A stretch of 64,000 nucleotides of DNA, from the NCBI GenBank assembly GCA_016617785.1, contig JADILM010000005.1:558001-622000 (forward strand). Reading direction: 5' to 3'. The position numbers and the translations under genes were made by a program. The notes below the pieces were generated by a model that was not told where the DNA came from, made no database searches, and saw only the letters and a list, made by a program, of their open reading frames with translations. Positions within the stretch are counted from its first letter, which is position 1. The number at the start of each line of letters is the position of its first letter. Below are positions 48,202 through 59,991 of the stretch, in pieces. This DNA is from Sporobolomyces roseus (Eukaryota > Basidiomycota > Microbotryomycetes > Sporidiobolales > Sporidiobolaceae).

Positions 48202-49196
48202 ATGGCAGAAGCTTCTACTAGCGCTAGTGCTAACCCTACTGGCAAACTCGAGGCTAAACATGTACTCTACTGTCAAGGTACACAACCCTCTCACTCTCAT
48301 CTCTCTTGCTTTTAAACCCGAGTGCTGATGAATTTGAAGGTGGTTGCGTACAGTCTGTTCATTCCCTCCCGAGTACTGCGAGTTCTCTAGCAAGTCATCA
48401 AAGTACGCCTTGCTTCTCACTCGCATTTTTCGCAATTTCTCTCACTCACCCCCTTCATTCTTTCTCACAGATGCAAGCAATGGTTACAAGATACTCACCC
48501 TTCCCTCTACTCGAAGTACTACTCCGATTGTACGCCTTACTCTCCCTAATCCGTTCGCAAACTCATCTAATTCCTCGACTCTCTCATTCTTAGCCGCATT
48601 GGAGGATAAGCTCGCCAACTTGACCGTCGAGCAGAAAGCTGCGTTAGAGAAGGATTTGGCAAAGAAAGAGAAGAAGGAGGAAATCAAAGCAGAGAAAGAA
48701 AAGGCCAAAATCGCCGCAAGTCTCCCTCTGCCCTCTTCCTCCTCTCCTCCCATACTGAAGTTTGTTCGGGAGTTCCACAGTCGAGTAAGATCACTATCAA
48801 GAGAATGGAGCGTAACAAGAAGAAGCACGTCACTTCGATTCATGGCCTCCATTACTTCGGAGTCGACCTCAAGAAGGCTTCTAAGTTATTCGCCAACAAG
48901 TTTGGAGCGGGTGCTACTGTATCAAAGACGGCGAATGGGGATGAAGAAATTTTGATTCAAGGTGATGTTTCTTATGATGTACGATTCTCTTTCTCTTTAC
49001 ACCCCAAACCTCCAAACCTCATTCGACGAGAGCTGATGTACTGAAGGGTTGTGACGTACAGGTGGAGGAGATGATCCTGGATCATGAGAATAAGAAATTG
49101 ATGGATGTATTCTTGGGCAAGATTGATGGAGATCAGATTGAATTGATCGAGGAGAAACCAAAGAAGAAACCTCCTCCAACTATCGCTCCTCAATAG
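48202..49196 (+). CDS. TMA22: Tma22 / density-regulated protein (DENR)
   Basis: Six exons (48202-48277, 48354-48402, 48471-48529, 48594-48715, 48781-48978, 49062-49196) give 212 residues. The N-terminal zinc-binding part reads VLYCQVCSFPPEYCEF and CKQWLQDTHPSLYSKYYSD; a Lys/Glu helix follows; the SUI1 domain is KITIKRMERNKKKHVTSIHG, then LKKASKLFANKFGAGATVSK and EEILIQGDVSYDV. Tma22/DENR with Tma20/MCT-1 recycles 40S subunits and aids re-initiation. The intron at 48716-48780 begins GCAAGT; a GC donor is the only choice that keeps the SUI1 frame. Confidence 0.95.
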
Positions 49197-49526
49197 ATTA
49201 GTAGGGTCGATTTCGATATGCGCGTGGAAGGAATGAGATTTCGTTCACGATGCTTTCGTAGGAGACGGTCTGCCAGAGAGAGAGAGAGAGGGTATGACAG
49301 AGGGTCTCGCTTCGGAACTGCTCCCAGACATTCGCAAGTTTTCTCAACAAGACAAGGAGCCTCGTCCTCACGCCGCCGAAGCGATGACAAGACTCTCGCA
49401 AACAACAACCCTCGAGACTCGTAATGAGTAGGAAAAGGTAGATTTTGGATACAACAACAATAATGAGATCTAAAACGAGCGAAACGTCTACGGGTAGATA
49501 AAGATAGAAAGCTCCTCCAGTTGTGA
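49197..49526. other. Convergent intergen with GA repeat
   Basis: 330 bp between converging 3' ends, with a short GA microsatellite near 49276-49290. No gene seen. Confidence 0.5.
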
Positions 49527-50104
49527 CTAGTAGCTAAGCTTCTCGACAACCGCTTGCTTGAGAACTTGTCGAGTTTGTTCGGCTTGATAACTCATCTTGA
49601 AATAAATCGACGGGTTCGAGATTTTGGGAGTTGCGTGAGCAGTGACGGCGAGGGATTGGAGGAGCTGTGAGGAGCAGATAGAGTCAGTAAGCGGAAACGA
49701 TTTAGCGAGAGGAAGAGGGTTTTTGGACTCACTCGACGTTCGAGTGCGTACGAGGCGAGAGGTTTCGAAAGGATCGTTCCTGAGATGTCGATCGATTCGA
49801 CGACGGGATCACAGCAGCGGTGAGAAAGAGCGATACAGCTTCGCTGAGTGCTGGGTGACGCAGGAGCTGAGACGACGACGAGCTTGGAGATGAGATCAGG
49901 GGTCTGTGAGCAGTGAATTCGGGAGTCAGTCACAGTCGGCGTTGAGGAGGTGAGCTGGAGACGTACAGCTCGTTGCACGAATGTCTCGACGGTGAAAGTC
50001 CACGACTTGATCGGGATTGTCTTGTCGATAACGAGTTGATCCCAAACGACGAGGAAAATGGCGGTAGCGACGAGGTTCCAGAGGAAGGTAGCGAAGGAAG
50101 ACAT
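49527..50104 (-). CDS. Orphan small membrane protein, copy Xb
   Basis: Three exons (50104-49967, 49903-49733, 49664-49527) give 148 residues. Exon 1 encodes MSSFATFLWNLV followed by a hydrophobic span (ATAIFLVVWDQLVI) and ends QRA; exon 2 starts TPDLISKLVVVSAP and contains ESIDISGTILSKPLASYALE; exon 3 starts LLQSLAV and ends EKLSY. No family is recognised. Exon number, junction residues and promoter are shared with Xa at 20491-21236, but most of the protein between has changed. One N-terminal span with a short tail would suit a membrane-bound regulator or organelle protein. That is a guess. Confidence 0.8.
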
Positions 50105-50230
50105 TATTGCAGAGGGTGTAGTGTGAAGTAGTAGAATTGTGTAGAGTAGTAGTGAGAGTGGGAAGTGTGGTGAGAGGAGGATTGAGAGAGGTGAAGAAGT
50201 GAAGTTAAGAAAGAAAAGGAGAAGAGAGGG

Positions 50231-50693
50231 AGAGAGTGCGGGTTTTGTACAGAGGCGGTCAGCCATCTCTGCAGATAAGAGATGCCCCCGAACGTGTGAG
50301 AGAGAGACAAAGGTGAGGGGGGAAGGAACGCGGAATGAGGGCTTGCGATGAAATGTGATGGCGAAAAATCAATTCGAGCTTTTCACGAGAGGATCTACCT
50401 GCTCTCTTCATTGAACGTGTTCCTAGTTCATTAGAGCTATTATAAAGCGGTGCGACGCTTGCTAGCTCGTCTTGAGTCTTAGTGAACGAGATCACACTTT
50501 GCATCACTTTTGTCGATTTTTCGCAACGAACAACAAACCAGCCTTCGACGGGTTCTCTCTCGTCAGCGTTCCCCATCTACTTCGTTAGAGTACTAGAGCT
50601 GATCGTTCGTCGCAAAGTCCTGAAGTGGATCCTGTCAGTGTGAGTAGCCTGTCCGCTTTGAATTTCGAGATTCTGTAGCCGTTCACTCTCGAC
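50231..50693 (-). promoter_or_regulatory. Duplicated promoter blocks upstream of orphan gene Xb
   Basis: Counterpart of the Xa promoter: blocks D (50660-50693), A (50480-50543), B (50332-50383) and C (50231-50270) appear in the same order and at similar spacing from the start codon. A GATAAG site (50274-50279) is in the opposite orientation to the one at Xa. The 660 bp upstream of Xb hold no supported gene. Confidence 0.8.
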
Positions 50694-50963
50694 GAGGAGA
50701 CCATTTCAAAACGCAGCCTCAGATGCCGATTATCAGAAATGAGAAGCTCGTTGTGCGAGAGGCCTCGTGAAGGCTGACTCGCCTGACTCGCTCGCATTCA
50801 ACGAGAGAGCGAGAGAAAGGCGAAAAGAGCGAGTGAGGGAAAAAGGTAACGAGCAAGTGGGGTACGGTGGTATTGGCAAGATCAACAGGTAAAGCGTAGA
50901 GAAACATAGAACAACATCAATAGAGAGAGAGAAGAAGAGGCGAGAACAAACGATGGCAATCCC
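50694..50963. other. Gap between Xb promoter and RAD14 3' end
   Basis: No gene seen. Short GA run near 50923-50938. Confidence 0.4.
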
Positions 50964-52216
50964 TCAGAAGCTTTCCACCTCTACCTCTACTCCGCACTCT
51001 TTACACTTCTGTACGGTCTCTCCATCGTCCCTTACTTCTTCCTCAAACGTATGTTCATGTCGTTCCTCCTCCCTCTTGTGCCAAACGTTCGTCTTGGTCT
51101 TCTTCCTCAACTCTTTCAGTTTCTTCTCAAACTTCTTGTTCTTCTTCTCCCTCTTCTCCTTTTCCCTCTTTTCAAACTCTGCGTCTAGTGCTTCCGGAGA
51201 TCCCCATTTACGAGCTGAAAATGCATAGTCTTCGACCTGACAGCGGAGGAAGAGCATCATGTTGGAATAAGTTGGTCGATGAGGATTCGGTCGTAATAAG
51301 TGTGGCATCAACTCAGTATCCTTCAATTCAGCTGTACGACCCGGATTCTTTGCCATCAGTCGACGGATCGATCGAGGGTGGCAGAATGAAACGAGAACGT
51401 ACGTTCAGTCAAGAGGTAATCTTCTTTACATTCCGTCTTTGTCAATAAACTGTACTTGTCCGGCAAGTCCTTCTTACAGTTCCCACACACCATGATTCCA
51501 AACACGTTCCTGAGCTGTTCATCGAGATCTGTCGTTCCACAGTGAATACATTTCGGATTCTGTTTCGGATCAATCGACATAGCTGTGCGTCTCTACTCCA
51601 TCTTCAGCCCTAATTCGCTCGACCAGAATGCGAGGTACAATAGAGACGTACCTGAACCTCGGAGTTGACCTTGTACCCTAGCATTCTCCAATCTCTTAGC
51701 TTTCAATTCCTCCTGTAACTGTCTCTCCCTCTTTTTCTTCGGATCATCTTCTTCCCCCTCCAACAAGAATCCACCTCTACTATTCTTCAAAGTCGCCAAA
51801 TCGTACTCTACGTAGTTCCCCAGCATATTCTTCAAAGGAGCATCTTTCGCTTGTTCTTTCCCTTTGAAATGACCACCTTGTCCTCCTCCTCCCGAAATCG
51901 CATTCTGTAGAGCTTTGGAAGAGGACGGGACTGGTAAGGAGGGTTGGCGAGGTACGTGACGAGTGTTGGGAGCTGTAGGGGAGGTGTTTGAGGCAGGGAT
52001 GACTTGAAGTGGTCGTTTGTTGTATTGATTTGTACTGTCTCTAGATTGTGATTGTTGTGCTCGCTCTTTCGCTTGGAACGCCGCTTTGGCTGTGAAGAAG
52101 AGGAGGGAGAGAAGTTAGGGAAGAGTTTCGGTGAGGTCATTCTCAAGGAAGGGAAGCTAACCTTTGAGGCGGTTCTCTTGTAGTTGTTGCTGTTGTTCTG
52201 GTGTCATTGAAGACAT
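50964..52216 (-). CDS. RAD14: DNA-damage recognition protein Rad14/XPA
   Basis: A multi-exon gene for the XPA family. The zinc finger has four Cys in CIHCGTTDLDEQ...MVCGNC with 17 residues between the pairs, the XPA spacing. Next are DKYSLLTKTECKEDYLLT, LRRPNPHRPTYSNMMLFLR-like DNA-binding helix residues (LLRPNPHRPTYSNM seen), and a long Lys/Glu helix ending in KKCKEC-like residues near the C terminus. The start MSSMTPEQQQQLQENRLK leads to a Gln/Ser-rich disordered region and an LLEGEEDDP acidic block. Rad14/XPA checks bulky lesions in nucleotide excision repair. Internal exon boundaries between the finger and the C domain were judged from frame only. Confidence 0.92.
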
Positions 52217-52555
52217 GATTGGAGCGAGAGCGTGAGGCGAAGAAGCGAGAAAGAGTGATTGGTAAGAAATCAAGTTGACATTTCACTTTGAAAATTTCTA
52301 CCAAGTCGACAGACGCAAAATCGAAACTCGTAAAGTTCGCTCAACCTCCTCAGTTCGAGCAGATAGTGGGAATAGGTCACGACGGAGAGTATAGAGAAGA
52401 TCGAGAAGGGCATTGGGAACAACGAGAGTGGCAGTTCGAAGACACGAATTATTACAACACTTGCAAGTCAACTATTCTACCTCTCGTCTTCCTTCCACTG
52501 CACCCACTAGCTAAACCTGACACCGTGACAGCGTTTAATGGACAGTACCCATTCC
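52217..52555. other. Intergen between STEEP1 and RAD14
   Basis: 339 bp upstream of RAD14. A plus-strand open frame here has no ATG and no family and runs into the STEEP1 gene antisense. Confidence 0.45.
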
Positions 52556-53437
52556 TCAAACGACGACTCCCTTTGGATCTCCCGCAGGAGTGATCGCAGG
52601 TTCTCCCAACGCATCCGCTGGTATCTTGTTCTGTACATCCGTGATCGCGCCTACGTTGGGAATTGAAGATAGTACTCTATCAGCTGTGGGGTCTCTGGAA
52701 ACAGTAAAGCCTTGATTCCGAACGTACCTGCTAAGACGAACGTCGCGACTCCTTTCGATTCTCCAGGATTCGTCTCGTATCCAATCTGCAACTGACACCG
52801 AGGACAATACAGCCTTCCTGTGATCTTCAGCCTCTGAATAAGTTCACTGACCTTCGAAGGAGTGCCTATAGAGAGAGACGAGAGCTCACGTTGATATTCG
52901 AATTTCCCATCCCTCAAACTCAATACTCCGTTCCCTTCCTTCCCTGCCGCTCCCACGCCTCCTCCATTCAATCCATCATACTCTTCATGTGTCGGTTTCG
53001 GCTTGACCAGTTTCTCATTCGCTTCAGAGACGTTCAATTTGTAGGTTCGTTTGTGAGGACCTTGATTCAGGAGACAGAAAGATTTGTCGGTTGGTCGACG
53101 AGGTACTGAGCCTAAGGGTGCGTCGAGAACTAGGATGAATTCGCCCTATACAGAGAGGAAGGAGATCAAGAGTGAATATTAATGATGAGAATTTGAGGAG
53201 AGGAAGGAGAAGGCTCACGCAGAGGCAGTAATGGACGTGAAGGTTCTAGTGAGAGTTACCGATCTCGTCAGCATGTACAGAGACCAGCAGCAGCCGATAG
53301 AGAGCTAGACTCACCTCAGTTCCAGAGTAATCTTCCGCTTTACTTGCTGAGATGGTTCCTTTCCCCCTAGCCCTGTTCGATCAATGAAGGGCTGATCAGC
53401 TTGACTTCTGCATCAACCGTGGCAGAGAGACGAACAT
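52556..53437 (-). CDS. STEEP1 (CXorf56) homologue
   Basis: A multi-exon gene. MFVSLPRARGKGTISASK is joined across a 46-nt intron (the only frame-consistent ATG), then a small exon gives NLHVHYCLC, then GEFILVLDAPLGSVPRRPTDKS, KLVKPKPTHEEYDG, YQRELSS and RLYCPRCQLQIGYE, ending in ADALGEPAITPAGDPKGVVV. LHVYYCLCG and the later CxxC are signature sites of the STEEP1/UPF0428 family. Human STEEP1 helps STING leave the ER; fungi lack STING, so the conserved role must be older, possibly linked to splicing or membrane traffic. It lacks the coiled C-terminal part of animal members. The first exon is only 20 nt of coding sequence and is the weakest part of the model. Confidence 0.78.
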
Positions 53438-53651
53438 TGTTGAAAGTGAATGATGGAAAGTTGAGAGACGAAATTCGAAAACTTTCGCAAGGAATTCTCG
53501 CATCTCTCATTCTCGCTGTTCGATAGAGAGAAGCGAAACTAATAACGATTCCAGTAGAGGACGAGAGAAAGCAGAATGAACGGTGATTAGACGACAACAG
53601 TGAGGAATAACTAAAAGTACAGATAAAGCGACGACCTCCTTTTGAATCCTC

Positions 53652-56600
53652 CTAGTCGATGATAATGCAGTCTGAGTCATACTCGTCAATGATATCCTGT
53701 GGTGCAGAGGCGATAGGAGCCATTGGTCGGTTGACGTCGACGATGAGTTCGTCTCCTCCACATCTTTCCCTCCAGATTCGTTCGAATAGATCCTCGCGAG
53801 GGCGTAGAGGAGTCGAGGAAGAAAGCTCTTCGAGAATGAGGGGATATACGACATCGGCGAGGGAGCGACCGAATGCTCTGCGAAATGTGAAAAGGGGGTT
53901 AGCGAGAGGTTTCAACGACGAGAACGAAGAAAGTCGGGCTTACTCGGCAAGCGGGACGGGAACACCATTCCTATATGCGAGCGAAGAGAGGAATGTGTGA
54001 GAAGAAAGGAAAGGAAGAGCGAAGGATTTGCAAGCTCACCCGATGATACGAATCATATCAGTAATAGCAGTGTCAGCTGCTGCGGAATTGATAAGCATCT
54101 CAAAGGTATCAGGTAACCCTGGAAGAAGCGCAAAGTTACATCAGTTTCTCAAGCTCGGTTTCGGTATCTAGGGAAAGGAGCTGCTCACCTTGGATACGCA
54201 TCAACTCGCGCAGACTCAAAGGCCGCGCTTGACTGTAGTGAATACGAGGGCCATGGGATGCACCATCGATGTTGAAGCTGTGAGTGCGTCCATTGTTCAG
54301 TGGAGATCGAGAATGAGGAAGAGAGTTCAAGGAGACTTACCTCGTTCGAAGCGTTGCGACGACTGACTCTTCCGAAAGGCGGCTCCAGAACAGACTTCTC
54401 CTCGCGGGACTTGCTCGCTAAGCTCGAATAAATTGAGATCAGTCATCTGCAATACGAGGAACTGAGAGAACTAGGTCAACGTACGAGGAGCCAGTCCGCA
54501 AGAGCAGGTTCACAGTCCATCCCTATAAGATCTATTTGAGGGAACGATCTCGTCAGTCGCAAGAGTGCACGATGAGAGACTGATAGACGGACCTTCATAG
54601 TTCCCCTTTAGTCCGTTCTCCCCCTCGATTCCGAGATTCATGAGCCGCTCGATGTAAGTCGGTGAAAGCGTTCCACAGATGTGACTAGTGATCGAATGAC
54701 TGTGGACGACTCCTGAGGATGAACCGAGTCTTGGGAGAGTTCGACTGTGAAGCTGGAAACTCGTGTTCGGAATCGTTTGAGGGTAAGGCGTTGTTATTGA
54801 GGGATCTGTGTTCCATGAACAGCCGAAAGGTCGGAGTTTGTAAGAGTCGTCCTCCTCGTCGTAAAGCACGTCGACCGAGAAGGGAGGAAGGTCCGAAATC
54901 GCATCTTCGAGCGTAACCGTGGGATTGGGGGCGTAGGCTGAGGGTTCTCTGTTGATGGGTTCCTTCGAGTAGTATTCGTCTCGAAGAGCGTGGTCAAAGA
55001 TGTAGGAAGCGTTTTGATAGGCGTGCGAAGGACGAGGTTCGTCAGGAAGGGGAACTCCTGCGAGTGCAAATTGAACAATGAATCGTGCCCTCCCTTGGCA
55101 AACACCGAAGCTGTTTGACTCGAAATCGGTCAGGAACGTCACTCTGTGAGAAGATTGGAAGCATACCCTGCCGAGTTGACTAGACTCCAGCGAAATTGGT
55201 AGCCGAGATCGACAGCGGTGGAGAAGAACAGTCGAGAGAATGACCCTCGAGAAGATCCAGGTGCAGGGAGAGCGTGAGTGAGGAATCCTGAGACGTTCTC
55301 AAAGATGGCGTAGAGTGGACGGAAAGTGGCGAGGGAGGAGAGGAAGACGAAGGGCTCGAGGCATCGAAGATCGTCAATCTTTTTGTACATGTTGGCGAAG
55401 GAGAAGCCCTGCCAATTTGTACGAGGCGATCAGTTCGACTCGATCATGAAGCAAGAGCACTGAGCTAACCTGACAAGGTGCACTGTTAAAATGAGTCTGA
55501 ATGAGCGTCTGAGGAGTAAAGTCTGAGGGGGAAGAGGAAAGCTCACCCTGCTGTGATTGAGGCGAAGAAGGATCGTTCTCTTTTGCCGTAGAAGATGTCT
55601 TCGAGATAATCGCTTGTGGCAACCCGTGCGACGTCAGTTACATCGTGATTCGCTCTAAGAAAGACCCGATTCAGCTTTCGTCGAAGAGCTGTGAAGTGGA
55701 TCTCTGCTCACCTGAAAACAGAGGCCGCTTCCGAATTGATCTCGACAGCTTGTTCCGTGTGAAAAGGTCTACAGCCCTGCAAGTGGAAAACAAGAAGCAT
55801 TAGTTCGAAAGGTATCGTTCGACAAGAAAGCAGAAAAGACTGACAATTTCTAAACCCTGATCGAGACCACCGCCTCCACTGTACAATGATAAACTCTTCA
55901 TGAGCGGTCTCTGTCGCTGCTTGACTCGAAGCTGGTCGTCCACCGTTTGACGATGATTCCTGGAGGTCTTCTCTTCCTCCCTACAAATATCGCAATGCTG
56001 AATAGCTCCGGGTTTGACTTCGATCTCTGTAAGCTGAAAGGAGTATGCTGACAGATGTTCGTAGGGTTCGGTGACCTCGAGGGGCGAACCATCTCTGCGT
56101 TGAATCTTCGAGGTGTAGAAGAAGTTGGTAGGATCCTGCCTCTCGAACATTTCGATGGCTTCTCGGTCGTTCCCGGCTTCGATGAGGTCTCGTACTTCGT
56201 CCAGATGATACAGCTTGAATGTCCCTTCCAATCGATTGACATCGATACCCTCGTCGACGATATCGGTGAGGAAGAGTTCCCTTTCGAACAAGGTCGAGTT
56301 CTTGATGATCTTGCCAGTCTCTGACCTCCTCACGAGCCATCGTACTTTGAGTTTTGACTGTCTTCCGAGAGAGGTGACACCGGGAGATTGTGCTGGGACG
56401 GGAGCTGGTGAGGATTGAGGAGTGATCTCAACAAGTTGTGCGAGGCGAAGTGGGGTTCTTCGGTGGTCTGAGGGTGAAGCATTTGGAAGGGTCATCTCGT
56501 TCGGAGAAAGGAGGATGAAGTCGTTCGGGTGATAGTGATGATTTGCGTAGCGGAAAGCTCGTTTATCGTCGTCGTCGTCGAGTCGAATCGGAGTCCAATT

Positions 56601-59600
56601 CCTGTGGTTGATCTCTTTGTGCTTCCCTCCTTTGGGGGCGATTTCGGCAGCAGCAGAGAAGGCGAGACTGCTCTCGCAGGAAGCGCAGTGAGGTACTCCC
56701 GACAGGTCGCAGTACTCGAACGAAGCAGGAACGCTCAAGCTTTTGAGCGCTCCTTTGTCCTCCTGGTCGTAGAATAGGCTAGAATCAACAGAAGCGAGTT
56801 GAGTCTAGCTGCTACTTGGGGAGAGTGTGAGAACATGCTTACGAGCAGTAGAAGCCAGAATCCGGTAGCGCCTCACCGGGAAGCAGTTCCTTGTATTGCA
56901 TCTTCTGAATCAGCATGTATGCCGAGACAGTGAAGCAAGAATCCAGAAGGAAGAGTCGACGTGGAGAGCCATGGTCGCCGAGATGAGAGATCGCTCCCGA
57001 GGTTGTGAAGCTATAGACAGTCAAGTATTGATCAGTGGACTGTCTCGATATTCGTGAGAAGCGTGAGCAACGTACTAGGTGACGTGAAGTTGCACTTTTT
57101 CATCGTCCCAGTCCTCCGAACCTTCGTCATCCGAGTCGTCTTCCTTCTTCACTTTCGTCGAAGACTGGAAAATCGATTCAACCCTGGCGAACCAGAGCAT
57201 TCTCGTCGACTTCTGATCTCCTCCTCCTTTTGACTCGAGTTTCTCAACGTCCGCTTCTGCTATCTCTTCTGGCGAGGCGAATTCCTCGAGAGGAACTTCG
57301 ATTCCTCTCGGTTTGATCGTGCGTCCGGGAATTTCTTCAGGTGGAGAGACGAGAACAACGTCGCCAACTTGATAGATCGTCCCTTTCTCCCTATCCATCG
57401 GGTCATCCTTCACTTTCACCTTTTCGAAGCGGCGGATTCTCGTGAAGTCTCTAGAAGGATCTGGGTGACGATTTTCGGAAAGAGGTGATCCCATAACGAC
57501 ACTCTTGGTCTCAGGTGAAGAGTACCATCCTTCAACGCTCTCTGTCAGGCTGGCGATGAGTTCGGCATCTGCGACCCGTTCTTTTTCGGCGATAGAAGCG
57601 AGGTTGTTGAGTGGGTCGTGCGTTCGAAGGGAATGAGGGAGGAGATGGTGTGCGATCGATTTGAAAACGTCGGGGACCACGCTGCACAAGCAATTAAAGA
57701 CGATGAATAAGGCATCCTTCGGACCAAAGAAGTCATGAACTCACAAGGGAATGTTTGGGAGATTATCGAAGAGTAAACGACTAAACTGTTCCTCGAGTTC
57801 GAGCTCCGATATCGACCGACGCCAATCTGCTGGTAGCTTCACCTGCCAATCTGGGACGTTGACAGGTTCCTGCTCCTTCAGCTCTTCGAGTTTCTGTCTG
57901 ACATCTTGAGCTACTTTCTCGACCTCCTCTTCCTCTTCCGAATAAGCTCCTCTGATTCTCTGAGATCGACTGAATGCCCAGATACTGAGGAGTGTTGAGG
58001 ACGAAAGGGTAGATTCTGCGTAGTCGTCGGAAGGGTTTTCGAGGCGGAAGCGGCAGAGTCCGGTTTCGATCACGAATCCGTGAAGCGTAAATGCGAGTCG
58101 AGGACGATCGTGGAAGTAAAGGTGGAGTCGTCTCGAGGGCGAATCAGGCGTTGGACTTTCTTCACGGACTCTCGCACCTTCCAGGGCACCCCAATCTTCC
58201 TCTACCCCGTCACTCCCTTTCTGCGCTGGAGTCGCATCTCCCGAGATCTCGAACCCAGACTTGAGTGTCAACAGGTCGATGAAGTCGATGAAAGTATCGG
58301 GGTCGGAAGTAACCTCGAAATTCGAGAGGCGGAAGAGAGGTTTTCGGTCGTCTTGTACGAAAGATGCGAAGTGTTCTAGGAGAAGAGTTTCCGAGAAAGG
58401 ATTGGGGGCTATAAAGAGAAGCAAGCTCCGTGTCAGCCCCTCTCGGCGGTCAGGTTCAGAATGATGAGAGGCTTACCGAAGAGTTTCTGCTTTCTGGGAT
58501 TGAAGTTCGTTCGAACCTGAACGACTTGGACAGAGCGTTTGCCCTCCTTCTTCTTTCCCCTCGTCTTTCTCATCACCACCTTGCCCCTCAGATCCCTCTC
58601 CTCCTCTGTCGCAGTTTCGATTTCCGCAGGGCCAGACATCGCGTCGTGTGAAGGACGAGGGGGTGACTACGAAGAAAACTCAATCAATGGCGTTCGAAAA
58701 GCTCGGAGTCGAGAATAGGAACATACGGGTTTCTTGAGGGAAGCGCTACGACTAGTCGTGAGTCGAGGTGTCGGGAGTTGAGCTTCAGGACGACTCATGG
58801 AGCGAGCTCGCTGTCCTCGATCGACGAGAGTCAGTTTCAAGTCATCGAGAAAAGGGAGGCGGAACTGAGACGTACTTGTTTGCCTCGCCTAACTTCTGAC
58901 ATAGAAAGTGCATTAGAACGAGCCTGATCGTCGTCATCTCCTTCTTCTCCGGAATCGATGTCTGAATCATCGGCGAACCCTCGAGGATCTCGAGAAACGG
59001 ATCCGCTTGTACTTCCAGTTTCGACGGGACCTTTTTGTTCGATATCCATCCTGTCTCTTCCTTCAATCTCGTCGTTGTTCGAGTCCGAATCACTAATCAC
59101 CAATTCCGGGATTTGTTCCTCTCCTCCTCGATTCTGACTACCAGACGGTCCCGCGACAGGTTGAAAGTCGTCATCTGATCTATACAGGTCGGGCTCGTCG
59201 TCGAAGGTGTGATCGTCTTGAGAATGAGATCGTTCATCTTCCGAATCCATCACCTCCATTTCACCCAGATTGACCTCGTCAACAATCATCTGCGACAAGT
59301 CGTAGTCCATGATCATCAGTCGAGGAGGATGAGGGTAGCGAGGAACAAGGGAGCTCACGATATCATCTTCGTCGCTTGATGGCAGAGCGAGTCTCCTCTC
59401 TCTTTCTTGCTCGTCCGCTGTGAGGATCGCAAACTTTGACGGATTCGCATCGGGATTGTAAAATCTCAGCACTATCTCCTCCTTCTCCCACCAGCTGTCC
59501 GCAGGAACGATGCATCGAAGAGGGTCGCGAATGTCGAAATCAGTATTGTCTCGCTGCTTGTTTCCTAGTTCTCGAATGAATCTCTTTGCAAACTGCTCCT

Positions 59601-59991
59601 TCTGTGTTCAAGTAATCCAATCAGCATAGCGACGACAGACTCTGGGACAAGCGAGGAGACGTACTTCATAAGCCCTAATCATTTCTGGATGTCTCGCCGT
59701 CCTTGAATGAGCTACTAGCTTCTGTCGCTCAATCTCTTCCAATAGTAATATCCTCCGCGCTTGGAGAACCTCCTCATCATCCATCTCTTCAAATTCTTGT
59801 CCTTCAAAGACCTCTGATCTGAAAATGCCAAATCGAATATATCGTTCCCAGTCAAATCGGTCCGATGCCTACATGAAAGCAATACTCAGTTAATGCATAC
59901 CGTTGAGCGAAAGAGAAGAGAGCGTACCGTCATCATTCTAAATGGATTCCCATCACTCGCGAAGATGAGGTTCCCTGTCTCTTCTGTCATG
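53652..59991 (-). CDS. DNMT1-like DNA (cytosine-5) methyltransferase
   Basis: A long multi-exon gene of about 6.3 kb. C-terminal methyltransferase motifs: SLYSGGGGLDQGLE (I, SAM binding), APCQ/GFSFANM (IV, catalytic Cys, split by an intron near 55470), FENVSGFLTHALP (VI), GVCQGRARFIVQFALAG (VIII), LSLRELMRIQG (IX) and GNGVPVPLAEAFGRSL (X). Upstream are two BAH-like regions (YQVGDVVLVSPPEEIPGR and HHYHPNDFILLSPNE) and an RFTS-like segment with LFRLSNFEV. It therefore has the order of DNMT1/Dim-2 enzymes. A splice at about 58876/58812 joins the part starting RARSMSRPEAQ to a further N-terminal acidic region in phase, so I place the start at MTEETGNLIFASDG (59991); an additional 5' exon is possible because the frame stays open upstream of that Met. 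Maintenance methylation is the likely role. Confidence 0.88.

Noticed and set aside
48301..48593. Open frames on both strands over the TMA22 introns
   Set aside because: They cross introns whose boundaries are fixed by the conserved zinc and SUI1 domains.
9981..50104. One large inverted duplication carrying both the GH3 and X gene pairs
   Set aside because: Order is GH3 then X on the plus strand but X then GH3 when read on the minus strand, and the genes between are unrelated, so the two pairs do not form one inverted block.
52288..52593. Plus-strand open frame between RAD14 and STEEP1
   Set aside because: No ATG at the start, no family, and it runs antisense into the conserved STEEP1 last exon.
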